Source: AC-32 sp963717725 (GTDB taxonomy: Bacteria > Actinomycetota > Thermoleophilia > Gaiellales > Gaiellaceae). From it: a DNA stretch of 64,000 nucleotides. The stretch spans positions 1 to 64,000 of the forward strand of contig CAVQWS010000004.1 in NCBI GenBank assembly GCA_963717725.1, in the 5' to 3' direction. A program made the position numbers and the translations under genes. The notes under the pieces were generated by a model. It worked only from the letters and a program-made list of their open reading frames with translations, did not search any database and was not told the origin of the DNA. Every line of letters starts with the position of its first letter. Positions within the stretch are counted from its first letter, which is position 1. This document shows positions 55,089 through 63,947 of this stretch, piece after piece.

Positions 55089-57658
55089 TCGCCGTCTCAC
55101 TCAAAGGCATCTGGGGCCGCAAGCTCCGCACGCTACTTACCGCGCTGGCGATCATCCTGGGCGTCGCGATGATCAGCGGCACGTACGTGCTCACCGACAC
55201 GATCACCGCAGCGTTCACGAACATCGTCGACCACTCGTTCACGAACGCGGATGCCGTGATCTCCGGCAAGGTCGCCTTCAAGAACGACGACAGCAACACC
55301 GGCGAAGGTGTGGTCCCGGCGTTCCCGGCATCCGTGCTCACGAAGGTGAAGCAGCTTCCCGATGTCGCTGCGGCTTCCGGAGAGATCGGGGACGAGGCGA
55401 AGCTGCTGGGCCGTGACGGCAAAGTGATCTCGACAGGCGGCGGCGGCAGCATCGGCTCGAGCATCGATCCGGCGAACGACGCTCGGTTCACCCCGCTGAA
55501 ACTCGCCTCGGGACAGTGGCCCGTCGGCGGCAGCCAGATCGCGATTGACAAGCACACCGCGGACACAAAGCACTTCGGCGTCGGCGACACGATTGGCGTC
55601 GCAGCCAATCAAGGCACACGCCGGTTCGAGATCACGGGCATCGCCACGTACGCCGACAGCGCGTCGATCGGTGCCGCCACGATCGCGATCTTCGACGTTC
55701 CCACCGCCCAGAGACTGTTCTCGAAGATCGGCAAGTACGACGGCATTCAGGTGGCGGCGAAGGACGGGGTCACACCCGAGAAGCTCGTCAGCGAGATCCG
55801 GCCGTTGCTGCCGGCTACGGCGAAGGTGAAGACCTCCGCAGCGCAGACGGCATCCGCCGTCGACGAGGTTCATTCCTCGCTCGGAATGATGCAGAAGTTC
55901 CTGCTCGCCTTCGGTGCGATCGCTCTCTTCGTCGGCGCGTTCGTGATCTCGAACACGCTCTCGATCACCATCGCGCAGCGAGTGCGGGAGTTCGCAACGC
56001 TCCGGACGATCGGCGGCTCGCGCCGCCAGGTGCTGCGCACCGTCCTGCTGGAGGCGTTCGTCGTTGGTGCGGTCGCCTCGGTGATCGGCCTCTTCCTCGG
56101 GCTGGGAATCGCGAAGGGCCTGAACGCGCTCTTCGTCGGCATCGGGGTCGAGTTCCCGAAGGGCGACACCGTCCTTGCGACACGCACGATCGTCGTGAGC
56201 CTGCTGGTCGGGATCATCGTCACCCTGCTCGCCAGCCTCCGGCCGGCGATCAAAGCCACACGGGTACCCCCGATCGCAGCGGTCCGCGAGGGTGCCGCAC
56301 TGCCGGTCGCTCGCCTGTCGCGCTTCGGGCCCGTGGCCTCACTCGTGACGCTTGCTCTCGGGATCCTGGTGCTCGTCTTCGGGATCTTCGGCGGCGGCCT
56401 GACTACCGCGAGCCGTCTCCTCGCTCTCGGCTTCGGAACGCTGATCCTCTTCATCGGCGTCTCGCTGAACGCCAAGCGTGCTGTCCGGCCGCTCGCCTCG
56501 CTGCTCGGCTGGCCAGGCACCAAGATCGGCGGGACTGCAGGCACGCTCGCGCGCGAGAACGCGATGCGGAACCCGAGCAGGACCGCGGCGACTGCGTCCG
56601 CGCTGATGATCGGCCTCGCGCTGATCACCTACGTCGCCATCCTGGGTGCGGGTCTCCGCGCCTCGTACGGCGACGCCGTCGACAAGCTGTTCGCCGGCGA
56701 CTATGCGCTCACTGCCGAGAACGGCTTCGATCCGTTCGCCAAGCAGGCAGACGCGGCCGTGGCGACGGCGGCCGGCGTGACTGCGGTCTCGCCGATTCGC
56801 GGCGGCGACGGACGTGCGTTCGGAGACAACATCCAGGTCACGGGCGTCACCACGAACCTGGCGCAAACGGTTCACATCGACTGGCTGCACGGCTCCGCCA
56901 GCGTCCCGGCGCAGCTCGGCAAGGCCGGGGCGTTCGTCAACAAGGACTACGCAAAGACGAATCATCTGAGCCTCGGCTCGCCGATCGCCGTCACGACTCC
57001 CACGGGCAAAGTGCTTCACCTTCGTCTGAAGGGCATCTTCGACCCGCCCAAGGGCGGCTCGCCCTTCGGCGCGGTGACGATCTCCGCTGCGAGCTTCGAC
57101 GCCAACTACTCGGCGCCGCGGGACTTGATGGCGCTGATCAACGTCAAGGGTGGCGTCAGTGACGCCAACACGGCCCGGCTCGAAGGCGCACTGAGCTCGT
57201 TCCCCGATGCGAGGATCCAGACCGCGAGCCAGTTCAAGCAGACGCAGGAGAACGACATCAACATCGGACTCAACGTCCTCTACGGCTTGCTCGGGCTCTC
57301 GGTGCTGATCAGCATCTTCGGCATCGTGAACACGCTCGTGCTCTCGGTGTTCGAGCGGACACGTGAGCTCGGGATGCTCAGGGCCGTCGGGATGACGCGG
57401 CGCCAGGTGAGGCGGATGATTCGCTTCGAAGGCATCATCACGTCACTGATCGGCGGAACGCTCGGAATCGCCGTCGGCGTCTTCCTCGCGGTGCTCACTA
57501 CACAGGCGCTGTCGGATCAGGGCGTCGTGTTCGCAATCCCGTGGCGCACCATGGCCATCTTCATCTTCGGGATCACCGCCGTCGGCCTGCTCGCCTCCGT
57601 GCTTCCCGCGCGACGCGCGTCGCGGCTGAACATCCTCAAGGCACTGCAGTACGAATAA
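55085..57658 (+). CDS. FtsX-like ABC permease with two extracytoplasmic domains
   Basis: 857 residues from ATG 55085 (ATGA overlap with the ATPase). It is a duplicated MacB/FtsX-type permease. An N-terminal helix (LLTALAIILGVAMISGTYVL) is followed by a large MacB_PCD domain (to about residue 260), three helices with AQRVREFATLRTIGGSRRQV, a second periplasmic domain after AMRNPSRTAATASALMIGLA, and final helices with VFERTRELGMLRAVGMTRRQ. It would extrude a substrate through a mechanotransmission mechanism with the ATPase. Confidence 0.92.
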   Translation: MIAVSLKGIWGRKLRTLLTALAIILGVAMISGTYVLTDTITAAFTNIVDHSFTNADAVISGKVAFKNDDSNTGEGVVPAFPASVLTKVKQLPDVAAASGEIGDEAKLLGRDGKVISTGGGGSIGSSIDPANDARFTPLKLASGQWPVGGSQIAIDKHTADTKHFGVGDTIGVAANQGTRRFEITGIATYADSASIGAATIAIFDVPTAQRLFSKIGKYDGIQVAAKDGVTPEKLVSEIRPLLPATAKVKTSAAQTASAVDEVHSSLGMMQKFLLAFGAIALFVGAFVISNTLSITIAQRVREFATLRTIGGSRRQVLRTVLLEAFVVGAVASVIGLFLGLGIAKGLNALFVGIGVEFPKGDTVLATRTIVVSLLVGIIVTLLASLRPAIKATRVPPIAAVREGAALPVARLSRFGPVASLVTLALGILVLVFGIFGGGLTTASRLLALGFGTLILFIGVSLNAKRAVRPLASLLGWPGTKIGGTAGTLARENAMRNPSRTAATASALMIGLALITYVAILGAGLRASYGDAVDKLFAGDYALTAENGFDPFAKQADAAVATAAGVTAVSPIRGGDGRAFGDNIQVTGVTTNLAQTVHIDWLHGSASVPAQLGKAGAFVNKDYAKTNHLSLGSPIAVTTPTGKVLHLRLKGIFDPPKGGSPFGAVTISAASFDANYSAPRDLMALINVKGGVSDANTARLEGALSSFPDARIQTASQFKQTQENDINIGLNVLYGLLGLSVLISIFGIVNTLVLSVFERTRELGMLRAVGMTRRQVRRMIRFEGIITSLIGGTLGIAVGVFLAVLTTQALSDQGVVFAIPWRTMAIFIFGITAVGLLASVLPARRASRLNILKALQYE

Positions 57659-57673
57659 ACGCCAAGCCCGCGC

Positions 57674-57698
57674 CCCTCCGGCCCGAATTTGCGGAGGG
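57674..57698 (+). terminator. hairpin after the permease gene covering an SD
   Basis: CCCTCCG (57674-57680) pairs with CGGAGGG (57692-57698), loop 11 nt. Its right arm is the ribosome site of the ATG at 57706, so it may hide that start. There is no T-run. Confidence 0.4.
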
Positions 57699-57723
57699 CA
57701 CGGGCATGAATCAGGAGGCACCT

Positions 57724-59034
57724 GTGTCCACGTCAGCGATACCTCAACCGCTGAGCCCCGGGCGGCGTGTGGTCACTCTCCTGAGCGCCGCGCGTCCCGA
57801 GATACTCCTTGCCCAGATCGGGCTCGTTGTGATCGCGGCCCATGTGATCGACGACAACTTCGTCCAGCCGCAGCCGGGAACATCCGCCGGCGACCATCTC
57901 GTCAGCGGGCTCGTGCCGACGATCGCATTGCTGCTGTTCGCGATGTTCTACGGGCACATGCGCACCGGCCTTCGAGCGACGCTTGCCGTCGTAGTGGGTC
58001 TGTTCGGAGTGACGATCGGCATCAGCGAGGCGGTGTACTACGCCGTGACAACCGGAGCCTCCGGGGACGACTACAGCGGCTTCCTCGCGATCCCCGCCGG
58101 GCTGCTGCTCGCGGGCGTGGGAGTCATGGCTCTGTGGAGGTCGAGACGCCGTGACGATCGCCTCCTTCGACGTTACGGCCGCCGGCTCGCCCTCGTTGTG
58201 GGCTCACTGGTGGTGACGTACGTGGTCGTGTTCCCGTTCTTCCTCTCCTACGTCTTCACGCATCTGGCGCGTACGGGCGTACCGGTGGCAAGGCTTGGCG
58301 CGAAGTACCAGAACGTCGCGTTTCAGACGAAGGATGGACTGACGCTCAAGGGGTGGTACGTCCCCTCCAGGAACGGTGCGGCGGTGATCGTCGCGCCCGG
58401 TAGAAGCGGAACTCAACGCCACGCGCGCATGCTCCTTCGCCACGGCTACGGAGTCCTCGTCTTCGACCGGCGCGGCGAGGGAGACAGCGACGGTGATCCG
58501 AACGCCTTCGGCTGGGCAGCCAGCCGAGATCTCGCGGCCGCACAAGCGTTCCTCGCGGCCCGCCCCGACGTCGATCCAGAGCGGATCGGCGGCCTCGGCT
58601 TGTCCGTCGGGGGCGAGACGCTGCTCCAGGCGGCTGCCGAGGACAAGGGTTTTCGGGCGGTCGTGTCGGACGGGGCCGGCGCCCGCTCGCTGCGTGAAGA
58701 CCTCGCGCGATCGGACCGCGACAAGTGGGGCGAGCTCCCCACATCCGTCGTCATCACCGCCGGCACGGCGCTCTTCTCGAATCAGCTTCCGCCACCGAAC
58801 CTGAAAGGTCTGGTCGCACGGATCGCGCCGCGGTCGGTCTTCTTCATCTATGCCGGGCACGGGCAGCCGAACGAGATCGATCTGACGCAGAAGTACTACG
58901 AACGGGCAGGCGAACCGAAGACGCTGTGGCGGGTTCCCGACGCCGGCCACACGCACGGGCTGTCGGTCAGACCCCGGGAGTACGAGCGCCGGGTGGTGGC
59001 GTTCTTCGACCAGGAGTTGGCGGCGAACCGTTGA
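57724..59034 (+). CDS. membrane alpha/beta hydrolase
   Basis: 436 residues from GTG 57724, chosen for the AGGAGG 6 nt upstream; ATG 57706 is the alternative. Residues about 25-180 have four or five helices (LLAQIGLVVIAAHVIDDNFV, LVSGLVPTIALLLFAMFYGH, ALVVGSLVVTYVVVFPFFLS). The C-terminal half is an alpha/beta hydrolase: GLTLKGWYVPSRNGAAVIVA, YGVLVFDRRGEGDSDGDPN, nucleophile Ser in GGLGLSVGGE and His in DAGHTHGL. The acid lies near VVSDGAGARS or the later IYAGHGQPNE. Likely outward-facing hydrolase; the substrate is unknown. Confidence 0.82.
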   Translation: MSTSAIPQPLSPGRRVVTLLSAARPEILLAQIGLVVIAAHVIDDNFVQPQPGTSAGDHLVSGLVPTIALLLFAMFYGHMRTGLRATLAVVVGLFGVTIGISEAVYYAVTTGASGDDYSGFLAIPAGLLLAGVGVMALWRSRRRDDRLLRRYGRRLALVVGSLVVTYVVVFPFFLSYVFTHLARTGVPVARLGAKYQNVAFQTKDGLTLKGWYVPSRNGAAVIVAPGRSGTQRHARMLLRHGYGVLVFDRRGEGDSDGDPNAFGWAASRDLAAAQAFLAARPDVDPERIGGLGLSVGGETLLQAAAEDKGFRAVVSDGAGARSLREDLARSDRDKWGELPTSVVITAGTALFSNQLPPPNLKGLVARIAPRSVFFIYAGHGQPNEIDLTQKYYERAGEPKTLWRVPDAGHTHGLSVRPREYERRVVAFFDQELAANR

Positions 59035-59064
59035 TGGCAGATGGAAGTGCCGCGGCTGTTTGGA

Positions 59065-59137
59065 TGGGCCGGGCAGGGATCGAACCTGCGACCTTGGGAT
59101 TAAAAGTCCCCTGCTCTACCAACTGAGCTACCGGCCC
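59065..59137 (-). tRNA. tRNA-Lys (TTT)
   Basis: A complete 73-nt cloverleaf: acceptor GGGCCGG/CCGGCCC, anticodon loop CTTTTAA (anticodon TTT), T loop TTCGATC, discriminator A, CCA not encoded. Its 5' 60 nt are repeated 59/60 at 60190-60249. A -10-like TACACT lies 10 nt upstream. Confidence 0.95.
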
Positions 59138-59183
59138 TCGCGGGCGAGTGTAGCTCTGAGATCCGCGGCTAGACTGGCCGCGG

Positions 59184-59256
59184 GCCACCATCGACTAGCG
59201 GTCAAGGTCGCAGCCCTTTCAAGGCCGTAGCGCGGGTTCGAATCCCGCTGGGGGCA
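59184..59256 (+). tRNA. tRNA-Glu (TTC), with two stem mismatches
   Basis: 73 nt: D arm with CTAGCGGTCAAGG, anticodon loop CTTTCAA (TTC), T arm GCGGG-TTCGAAT-CCCGC intact, discriminator A. The acceptor GCCACCA versus TGGGGGC has one A-G mismatch, and the anticodon stem CAGCC/GGCCG has an A-C mismatch. TAGACT (59170-59175) lies 8 nt before it. Confidence 0.8.
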
Positions 59257-59309
59257 TCCCTGTTCGCCGACTCGTCTGGGGCGTGGTCGTCGCCCTCCTA
59301 GTGTTCCCT

Positions 59310-59374
59310 GCTGCCCAGCTGGGAGCGCCTGCCTTACAAGCAGGAGGTCGGCAGTCCGATCCTGTCACCGCCCA
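59310..59374 (+). pseudogene. degenerate tRNA-Val (TAC) remnant
   Basis: The anticodon arm CCTGC-CTTACAA-GCAGG and most of the T arm (GGCAG-TCCGATC-CTGTC) plus the acceptor 3' strand ACCGCCC-A are present. The 5' acceptor strand (should be GGGCGGT) is missing, the D arm is shortened (CCCAGCTGGGAGCG), and the T loop has TCC for TTC. It looks like a decaying tRNA-Val. Confidence 0.55.
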
Positions 59375-59378
59375 CACA

Positions 59379-59405
59379 GAAAGGGCCCGCAGAACGGGCC
59401 CTTTC
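59379..59405 (-). terminator. aquaporin terminator hairpin
   Basis: GAAAGGGCCCG (59379-59389) and CGGGCCCTTTC (59395-59405) pair perfectly over 11 bp around CAGAA. It lies 12 nt beyond the aquaporin stop on the minus strand. Confidence 0.7.
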
Positions 59406-59416
59406 GGTGAGGCTCG

Positions 59417-60088
59417 TCACTCGGTGCTCGCGGCCTCCACGTCACCGCTCTCTTTCTCGCCCGGCAGGACGAACAGGAACAGATAGGCGGCGACGACTGC
59501 TCCGAGGAGCTCCGCGATCAGGTAGATCCAGATGTTGCTCCATTCGAGGAGCCCGGTCACCATCGCGCCGATCGCCACGGCCGGGTTGAAGGCGCCGCCG
59601 GAGATGCCGCCGACGGCGAATGCACCCGTGACGACCGTGAACCCGATGGCTAGGCCGTAGAAGGAGTTGCCGAGCGTTCCGGTCGCGGTCGCGACATGGA
59701 GGACGACCCACGCGAGCGCGAAGGTGAACAGGAACTCCGCGATCAGCATCTTGCCCGAGCTCGCGACGGCAGCATGCGCCTCGCGGCCGCCTACGTACCG
59801 CACGACGAAGCCGGCGAGGACCGCTGCCACGAGCTGTGTCACGACGTAGGTCGCGAACTCGCTTGCCGCCATCCTCCGTCGGAGGAACACAGCGGTGCTG
59901 ACGGCGGGGTTGAAATGACCACCGGACACGTGGCCGCCTGCAAACACCATCACCATCAGAACCGATCCAATGGCAAGCGGCGCGAGCGCGCCCGCGCCCG
60001 CTTTGTTGGTTGCCATCCCTACCGTGAACACGAACAAGAACATGCCCACGAATTCCACGACCAGCTTCCGTTGGAGCACGGCGTCCAT
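59417..60088 (-). CDS. aquaporin (MIP family)
   Basis: 223 residues with six helices and both NPA loops, GGHFNPAVSTAVFLR and GGAFNPAVAIGAM. The arginine usually after the second NPA is replaced in this stretch (NPAVAIG rather than NPAR), a variant of the selectivity filter. Likely a water or small neutral solute channel. AAAGGA is upstream of ATG 60088. It lies between the intact and the truncated tRNA-Lys copies. Confidence 0.88.
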   Translation of the reverse strand: MDAVLQRKLVVEFVGMFLFVFTVGMATNKAGAGALAPLAIGSVLMVMVFAGGHVSGGHFNPAVSTAVFLRRRMAASEFATYVVTQLVAAVLAGFVVRYVGGREAHAAVASSGKMLIAEFLFTFALAWVVLHVATATGTLGNSFYGLAIGFTVVTGAFAVGGISGGAFNPAVAIGAMVTGLLEWSNIWIYLIAELLGAVVAAYLFLFVLPGEKESGDVEAASTE

Positions 60089-60189
60089 GGCTTTCCTTTC
60101 TGGCGCTCGCAGACGATTGGTTCGACGGTTCGTGTTCTTGTCGCGTTGACGTTGTCCTCCCGCCGCGGCGCAGTCCGCCGGGAATCCGT

Positions 60190-60249
60190 GATCGAACCTG
60201 CGACCTTGGGATTAAAAGTCCCCTGCTCTACCAGCTGAGCTACCGGCCC
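60190..60249 (-). pseudogene. truncated second copy of tRNA-Lys
   Basis: 60 bp identical to 59078-59137 at 59 positions: the whole 5' part through the T loop TTCGATC. The last 13-14 nt (3' T-stem and acceptor) are replaced by unrelated sequence, so no cloverleaf can close. The upstream -10-like TACCCT at the same 10-nt distance is kept. Possible att scar or segmental duplication. Confidence 0.8.
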
Positions 60250-60258
60250 GAGGTGACG

Positions 60259-60268
60259 AGGGTACCCT
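60259..60268. promoter_or_regulatory. palindromic AGGGTACCCT, divergent -10 boxes
   Basis: On the plus strand TACCCT (60263-60268) lies 6 nt before GTG 60275. On the minus strand TACCCT lies 10 nt before the truncated tRNA-Lys, as before the intact copy. Confidence 0.5.
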
Positions 60269-60274
60269 CCCGCC

Positions 60275-60721
60275 GTGATCCGGATCGAGCTCACGGTGGA
60301 GATCGCGTGCCCGCCGGAGAACGTGTTCGCGGCGCTGACGGATCTCGAGCATCTTCCGGACTGGCAATCCAGCGCGGTCTCCTCGAAGGCCGAAGGCCCG
60401 CTTGCGCTGGGCGCGCAAATCCGCGAGCAGCGCCGCATGATGGGGCGTGAGATCGACAACGAGCTCGAGGTGACCGTGTACGACCCGCCGCGGCGTTTCG
60501 CGCTCGAGGGTCGCAGCGGCCCGGTGCCGCTGAGCATCGATCACGAGCTCGTCGAGGACAACGGCCAGACGGTCGTGCACGTGCGCGCTCAAGCGGAGCC
60601 CGGGGCGCTGTTCAAGCTCGCCGGGCCGATGATCAAGCGCACAGCCGAACAGGAGCTGCGCGCCGACTTCCAGCGCCTGAAGGGTCAGCTCGAGGACGGG
60701 GGCTATCGGGTTGGGAGATAA
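60275..60721 (+). CDS. SRPBCC (START-like) family protein
   Basis: 148 residues from GTG 60275. Fold marks are VEIACPPENVFAALTDLEHLPDW at the start, then beta strands ALEGRSGPVPLSIDHELVED, and the long C-terminal helix TAEQELRADFQRLKGQLEDG. It binds a hydrophobic ligand (polyketide-cyclase-like); the role is unknown. The stop codon lies inside the inverted repeat at 60710-60749, which suggests that its end was shaped by an insertion. Confidence 0.87.
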   Translation: MIRIELTVEIACPPENVFAALTDLEHLPDWQSSAVSSKAEGPLALGAQIREQRRMMGREIDNELEVTVYDPPRRFALEGRSGPVPLSIDHELVEDNGQTVVHVRAQAEPGALFKLAGPMIKRTAEQELRADFQRLKGQLEDGGYRVGR

Positions 60722-60749
60722 GGGCCGATAAACGCCGCGAAGGGTGGAC
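60710..60749 (+). repeat. inverted repeat, left copy (flanking the cyclase gene)
   Basis: 40 nt containing GGGAGATAAGGGCCGATAAA and CGCCGCGAAGGGTGGAC. It matches the reverse complement of 63948-63988 with a few substitutions and one gap. It includes the SRPBCC stop codon (60719-60721). Confidence 0.65.
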
Positions 60750-60835
60750 GTTTGCGGCGGGATCCTCTGGAACGGTTTGCAGCCTCTTCAGTAGCGCCTA
60801 GAAACCGCACTGGATTGGAGGCTCGCGGATCGCAG

Positions 60836-63800
60836 TCATCGTGCAGACGCGCCCAACGCGGGCGTCTGCGCCGCATACCACTCGAGGCCCATCGCTTCGA
60901 AACGCTTCTGCGCCTGCTCCACAAGCGCCGAATCGCCTCTGGCGATGCCGAGCGTCCGTAGCGCGAACGGCTCGAGGTAGGTGCCGGGAATGGCATAGCG
61001 CTCGGCGTCCTCCACGGCCTCCTCGGCACGGCCGACCGCAACGAACGCGTCGAGGCGGGTGGCGATGGAGCCGACGAAGTTGTAGACCTGCCAGCTCCAC
61101 TTCTCCGATCCGTCGAGCAGGGCCTGGACGCGTTCGAGCTCGCCGCTGATCAGCGCGAGCCGCGCCCGCAGCGGATCGAGCCAGAACTCGTAGCCTTCGA
61201 AGCCGAGCGCCGACTCTTGCGCCTCGAGCCGGTGTGCCTCGTCGTCCAGCCCAAGCGCCGCGCACGCAACCGCACTGGCAAGAAGGTTGCGTGGGTTGTA
61301 GACGCACGGCGTGTCGGCGTTCGCTGCGACGGCGCGCTCGCTCCACTCCGTGCGCTCGTGCAGCCGGTCCCAGTGGCCGGCAGCCTCGTCGAGCGTGACC
61401 AGGTTGCCGATCGCGTGCACCTCGTGGTGGGGCGTCAGTCTGGCAGCGATCGCCTCGTGGCGGAGCGCGTGGTGCTCCGCGTCCTCGAGCCGGCCGAGCC
61501 CGAGCTCCGCGGTGGCTGAGCCCCAGTGGATCAACGCGAGGTGGTCTGGATCGTTGATCCGCCCGACGAGCCCGAGCCGCCGCAGCGCCAGCTCGGAGGC
61601 AGTGGCGAAGTCGGCGGTGAGCTGAGCGTTCGCGGAGTGCGCGGAGAGACCGAAGGAGAGCAGCTCTACGTCGTCGAGCCGCTCGGCAATCGCGATCGCG
61701 TGCTCGGCCGCCCGGATGTCGTCCTCGAGCATCGCCTTCCCGACCAGGGCATACGCGTACGCGCGGCTGTCCGGCTGGGCGTGCTCCAGCGCCCGCTGGA
61801 TCCATCCCGCGACCATCGCCCAGTCCGGAGCGACCTTCCACATCGCGCCGCGCATGGTCGACTCGAAGGAGAGCTCGGCATAGAGCGCGCCGAGCTCCGC
61901 CGGGTCAGCCGTGAGGTCGAGCGTCTTCTGCATCGATTCCCAGAAGGCCGTGCCGTCGAACTTGAGGGCGTTGACGCGCGCGACCGAGTGCCAGAGCTCC
62001 GGATCGTCCGGCCTCAGCGCGGCGGCCCGTTCGAGCAGCCCGAGGGCGTCCTCCAGGTCGAAGCGGGCGAGCGCGAGCTCGGCTGCCCGGCGAAGCCAGC
62101 GAAGCGCGGAGGCGCGGAGCCGAGCGGCGTCCTGGTCGCGGTCACGCCAGGCCAGGTCGGCGATCTCCGGGTCGACGGCCTCCATGTAGTGGTAGGCAAG
62201 CGTGCTGGCGCGGCCGTCGCTTGCGTCCTCTCCCTCTAGCCAGTCGGCGTAGGCGGCGTGGCGCCGTGCGCGCTCCGCCCTCGGCAGGCAGTCGTACGCG
62301 ACGTCGCGCGTGAGCGCGTGTTTGAAGACGAGCTCGGGCTCGGTGGGGCGGACGAAGCCGCGCTCGACGAGTGTTCGCACCTCGGCCGCAGAGCCCACAA
62401 GCGCGGCAAGTCCGGCCGTCGAGAACGAGCGACCGATCACCGCGCCGGCCAGGAGCGCATCCTTTGCCGGCGGGTCGAGGAGGTCGATACGCGCGGCGAG
62501 GACGCCCTGGATGGAGTCCGGGATCGTCAGCGCTCCCGCGTCGAGCGCCCACCCGCCCTGGCGCCGCGCCAGCAGCTCGCGGTCGAGGAGGTCCGACAGC
62601 ACCTCCTCGACGAAGAACGGGTTCCCTTCGGCATGGCGGACGACGAGCTCGCGCGCCTCCGCGTCGAGAGGGGCGGCGAGCGCCCGGTCGACCAGCTCGC
62701 CCGCCTCGTCATCGCCGAGCGGCTCGAGGATCAACGTCTCGCCGGGGGGCAGCCCCGAGCGCCCTGGACGTGTCGTCCCGAGGATCAGCACCGGCCCGGC
62801 CGCGTCCGACAGCACCCGGGCCAGGAGCTCGATCAGCGGCTCGGTGGCCCAGTGCAGGTCCTCCAGCACGACGACGGCCGGGCCGCGAGCCCCAATGTCC
62901 GACACGAGGCGCACCCATGCGTCCTGGAGCGCGAGCACCGCCGCACGCGGCTCAAGGTCGCCGGCGACGTCGAGCCCCAGGCCCAGCCCAAGGATCTCGT
63001 TGCCCGGGATCTTCTCCAGCGCGGGATCCTCTTCCCGCAGACCCAGCTCCTGCCTGAGCACGTCCGCGAGCGGGCTGTACGTGACGCTGCGGCCGTATGA
63101 GAGGCAGCGGCCGAGCCGGAAGATCGTCCCAGCGGGCAAGCGTTCCCGCAGCTCCCGCACCAGTGCCGTCTTGCCGAGCCCGGGCTCGCCAATAACCAAG
63201 GCGAAGCGCGGCTCGTCAGTCACGGACGTCCGCTGTAGCCAGTCGAGCTCGCGCTCGCGGCCGACGAACGTACCCACCAGGCCGTGGCCGCCGCGTGGGC
63301 GGCGGGGCGCGACCATGCGGCGCAGTTCTCGCGCCACTACGCCGTTCTTCTTACCCTTCGCCTCGACCGTGGACGGCTCGCCGAACTCGAAGGCGTCCCC
63401 GACTAGCGTTGCAGTGCGCTCGCCGACAAGCACCTGGCCTGGCGCCGCCGCCTGCTCGAGCCTCGCCGCAACGTTCACGGCGTCGCCGGTCGCGAACGAG
63501 CTGCCTTCGCGAGGCCGCCCGACCACGACCTCTCCGGAGTTCACCCCGATCCGCAACGCGAGGCGGTCGCCGAAGAGCTTCCGCAGGCGCTCGAGCATCC
63601 AGAGCGCGGTCTGCAGTGCACGCTCGGCGTGGTCCTCCTGGGCGGCCGGCGCGCCGAAGACCGCGACGACGGCGTCGCCGATGAACTTCTCGACCGTCCC
63701 GCCGCCGAGCGCGATCTCGGCCTCCATGGCGTCGTAGAACTGCTCCAGGAGATCTCGCGCGTGCTCGGGATCGAGCTTGTCGCCGAGCGCGGTGGAGCCG

Positions 63801-63841
63801 ACGAGATCGGCGAACAGAAGCGTCGCCAACTTCCGCTCCAT
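60836..63841 (-). CDS. class III adenylate cyclase fused to STAND ATPase and TPR
   Basis: 1001 residues. The cyclase catalytic domain (1-165) has metal Asp12 (FADLVGST) and Asp56 (FIGDAVVAVFG), substrate-specifying Lys52 and Asp120 (Lys-Asp favours ATP over GTP), and transition-state Asn123 and Arg127 (NVAARLE). A STAND ATPase follows: VGRERELDWLQ, Walker A GEPGLGKT (218-225), Walker B VVVLEDLHWA. The last about 450 residues are TPR-like. It should make cAMP in response to a signal sensed by the ATPase/TPR part. The ATG at 63841 lies 6 nt after TATCCT (63848-63853). The MFS-cNMP fusion at 47478 is a possible effector. Confidence 0.92.
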   Translation of the reverse strand: MERKLATLLFADLVGSTALGDKLDPEHARDLLEQFYDAMEAEIALGGGTVEKFIGDAVVAVFGAPAAQEDHAERALQTALWMLERLRKLFGDRLALRIGVNSGEVVVGRPREGSSFATGDAVNVAARLEQAAAPGQVLVGERTATLVGDAFEFGEPSTVEAKGKKNGVVARELRRMVAPRRPRGGHGLVGTFVGRERELDWLQRTSVTDEPRFALVIGEPGLGKTALVRELRERLPAGTIFRLGRCLSYGRSVTYSPLADVLRQELGLREEDPALEKIPGNEILGLGLGLDVAGDLEPRAAVLALQDAWVRLVSDIGARGPAVVVLEDLHWATEPLIELLARVLSDAAGPVLILGTTRPGRSGLPPGETLILEPLGDDEAGELVDRALAAPLDAEARELVVRHAEGNPFFVEEVLSDLLDRELLARRQGGWALDAGALTIPDSIQGVLAARIDLLDPPAKDALLAGAVIGRSFSTAGLAALVGSAAEVRTLVERGFVRPTEPELVFKHALTRDVAYDCLPRAERARRHAAYADWLEGEDASDGRASTLAYHYMEAVDPEIADLAWRDRDQDAARLRASALRWLRRAAELALARFDLEDALGLLERAAALRPDDPELWHSVARVNALKFDGTAFWESMQKTLDLTADPAELGALYAELSFESTMRGAMWKVAPDWAMVAGWIQRALEHAQPDSRAYAYALVGKAMLEDDIRAAEHAIAIAERLDDVELLSFGLSAHSANAQLTADFATASELALRRLGLVGRINDPDHLALIHWGSATAELGLGRLEDAEHHALRHEAIAARLTPHHEVHAIGNLVTLDEAAGHWDRLHERTEWSERAVAANADTPCVYNPRNLLASAVACAALGLDDEAHRLEAQESALGFEGYEFWLDPLRARLALISGELERVQALLDGSEKWSWQVYNFVGSIATRLDAFVAVGRAEEAVEDAERYAIPGTYLEPFALRTLGIARGDSALVEQAQKRFEAMGLEWYAAQTPALGASAR

Positions 63842-63847
63842 CGCGCG

Positions 63848-63874
63848 AGGATAACCCGGTCTTCGCCGACCGGG
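63848..63874 (-). promoter_or_regulatory. cyclase promoter with adjoining palindrome
   Basis: TATCCT (63848-63853) is 6 nt before ATG 63841. Next to it CCCGGTC (63855-63861) and GACCGGG (63868-63874) form a perfect 7-bp inverted repeat around 6 nt, covering the spacer and -35 region, a good operator position. Confidence 0.5.
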
Positions 63875-63947
63875 CTGAAATCGTGCCTAGCCCGGAAGGC
63901 TCCTCTCCCCTAGCCCGGCGGCAGATCCGGCTCGGCGACCGCCGACT

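Noticed and set aside
59043..59126. Peptide ending RAGIEPATLGLKVPCSTN as a gene
   Set aside because: Antisense translation of tRNA-Lys; not a protein.
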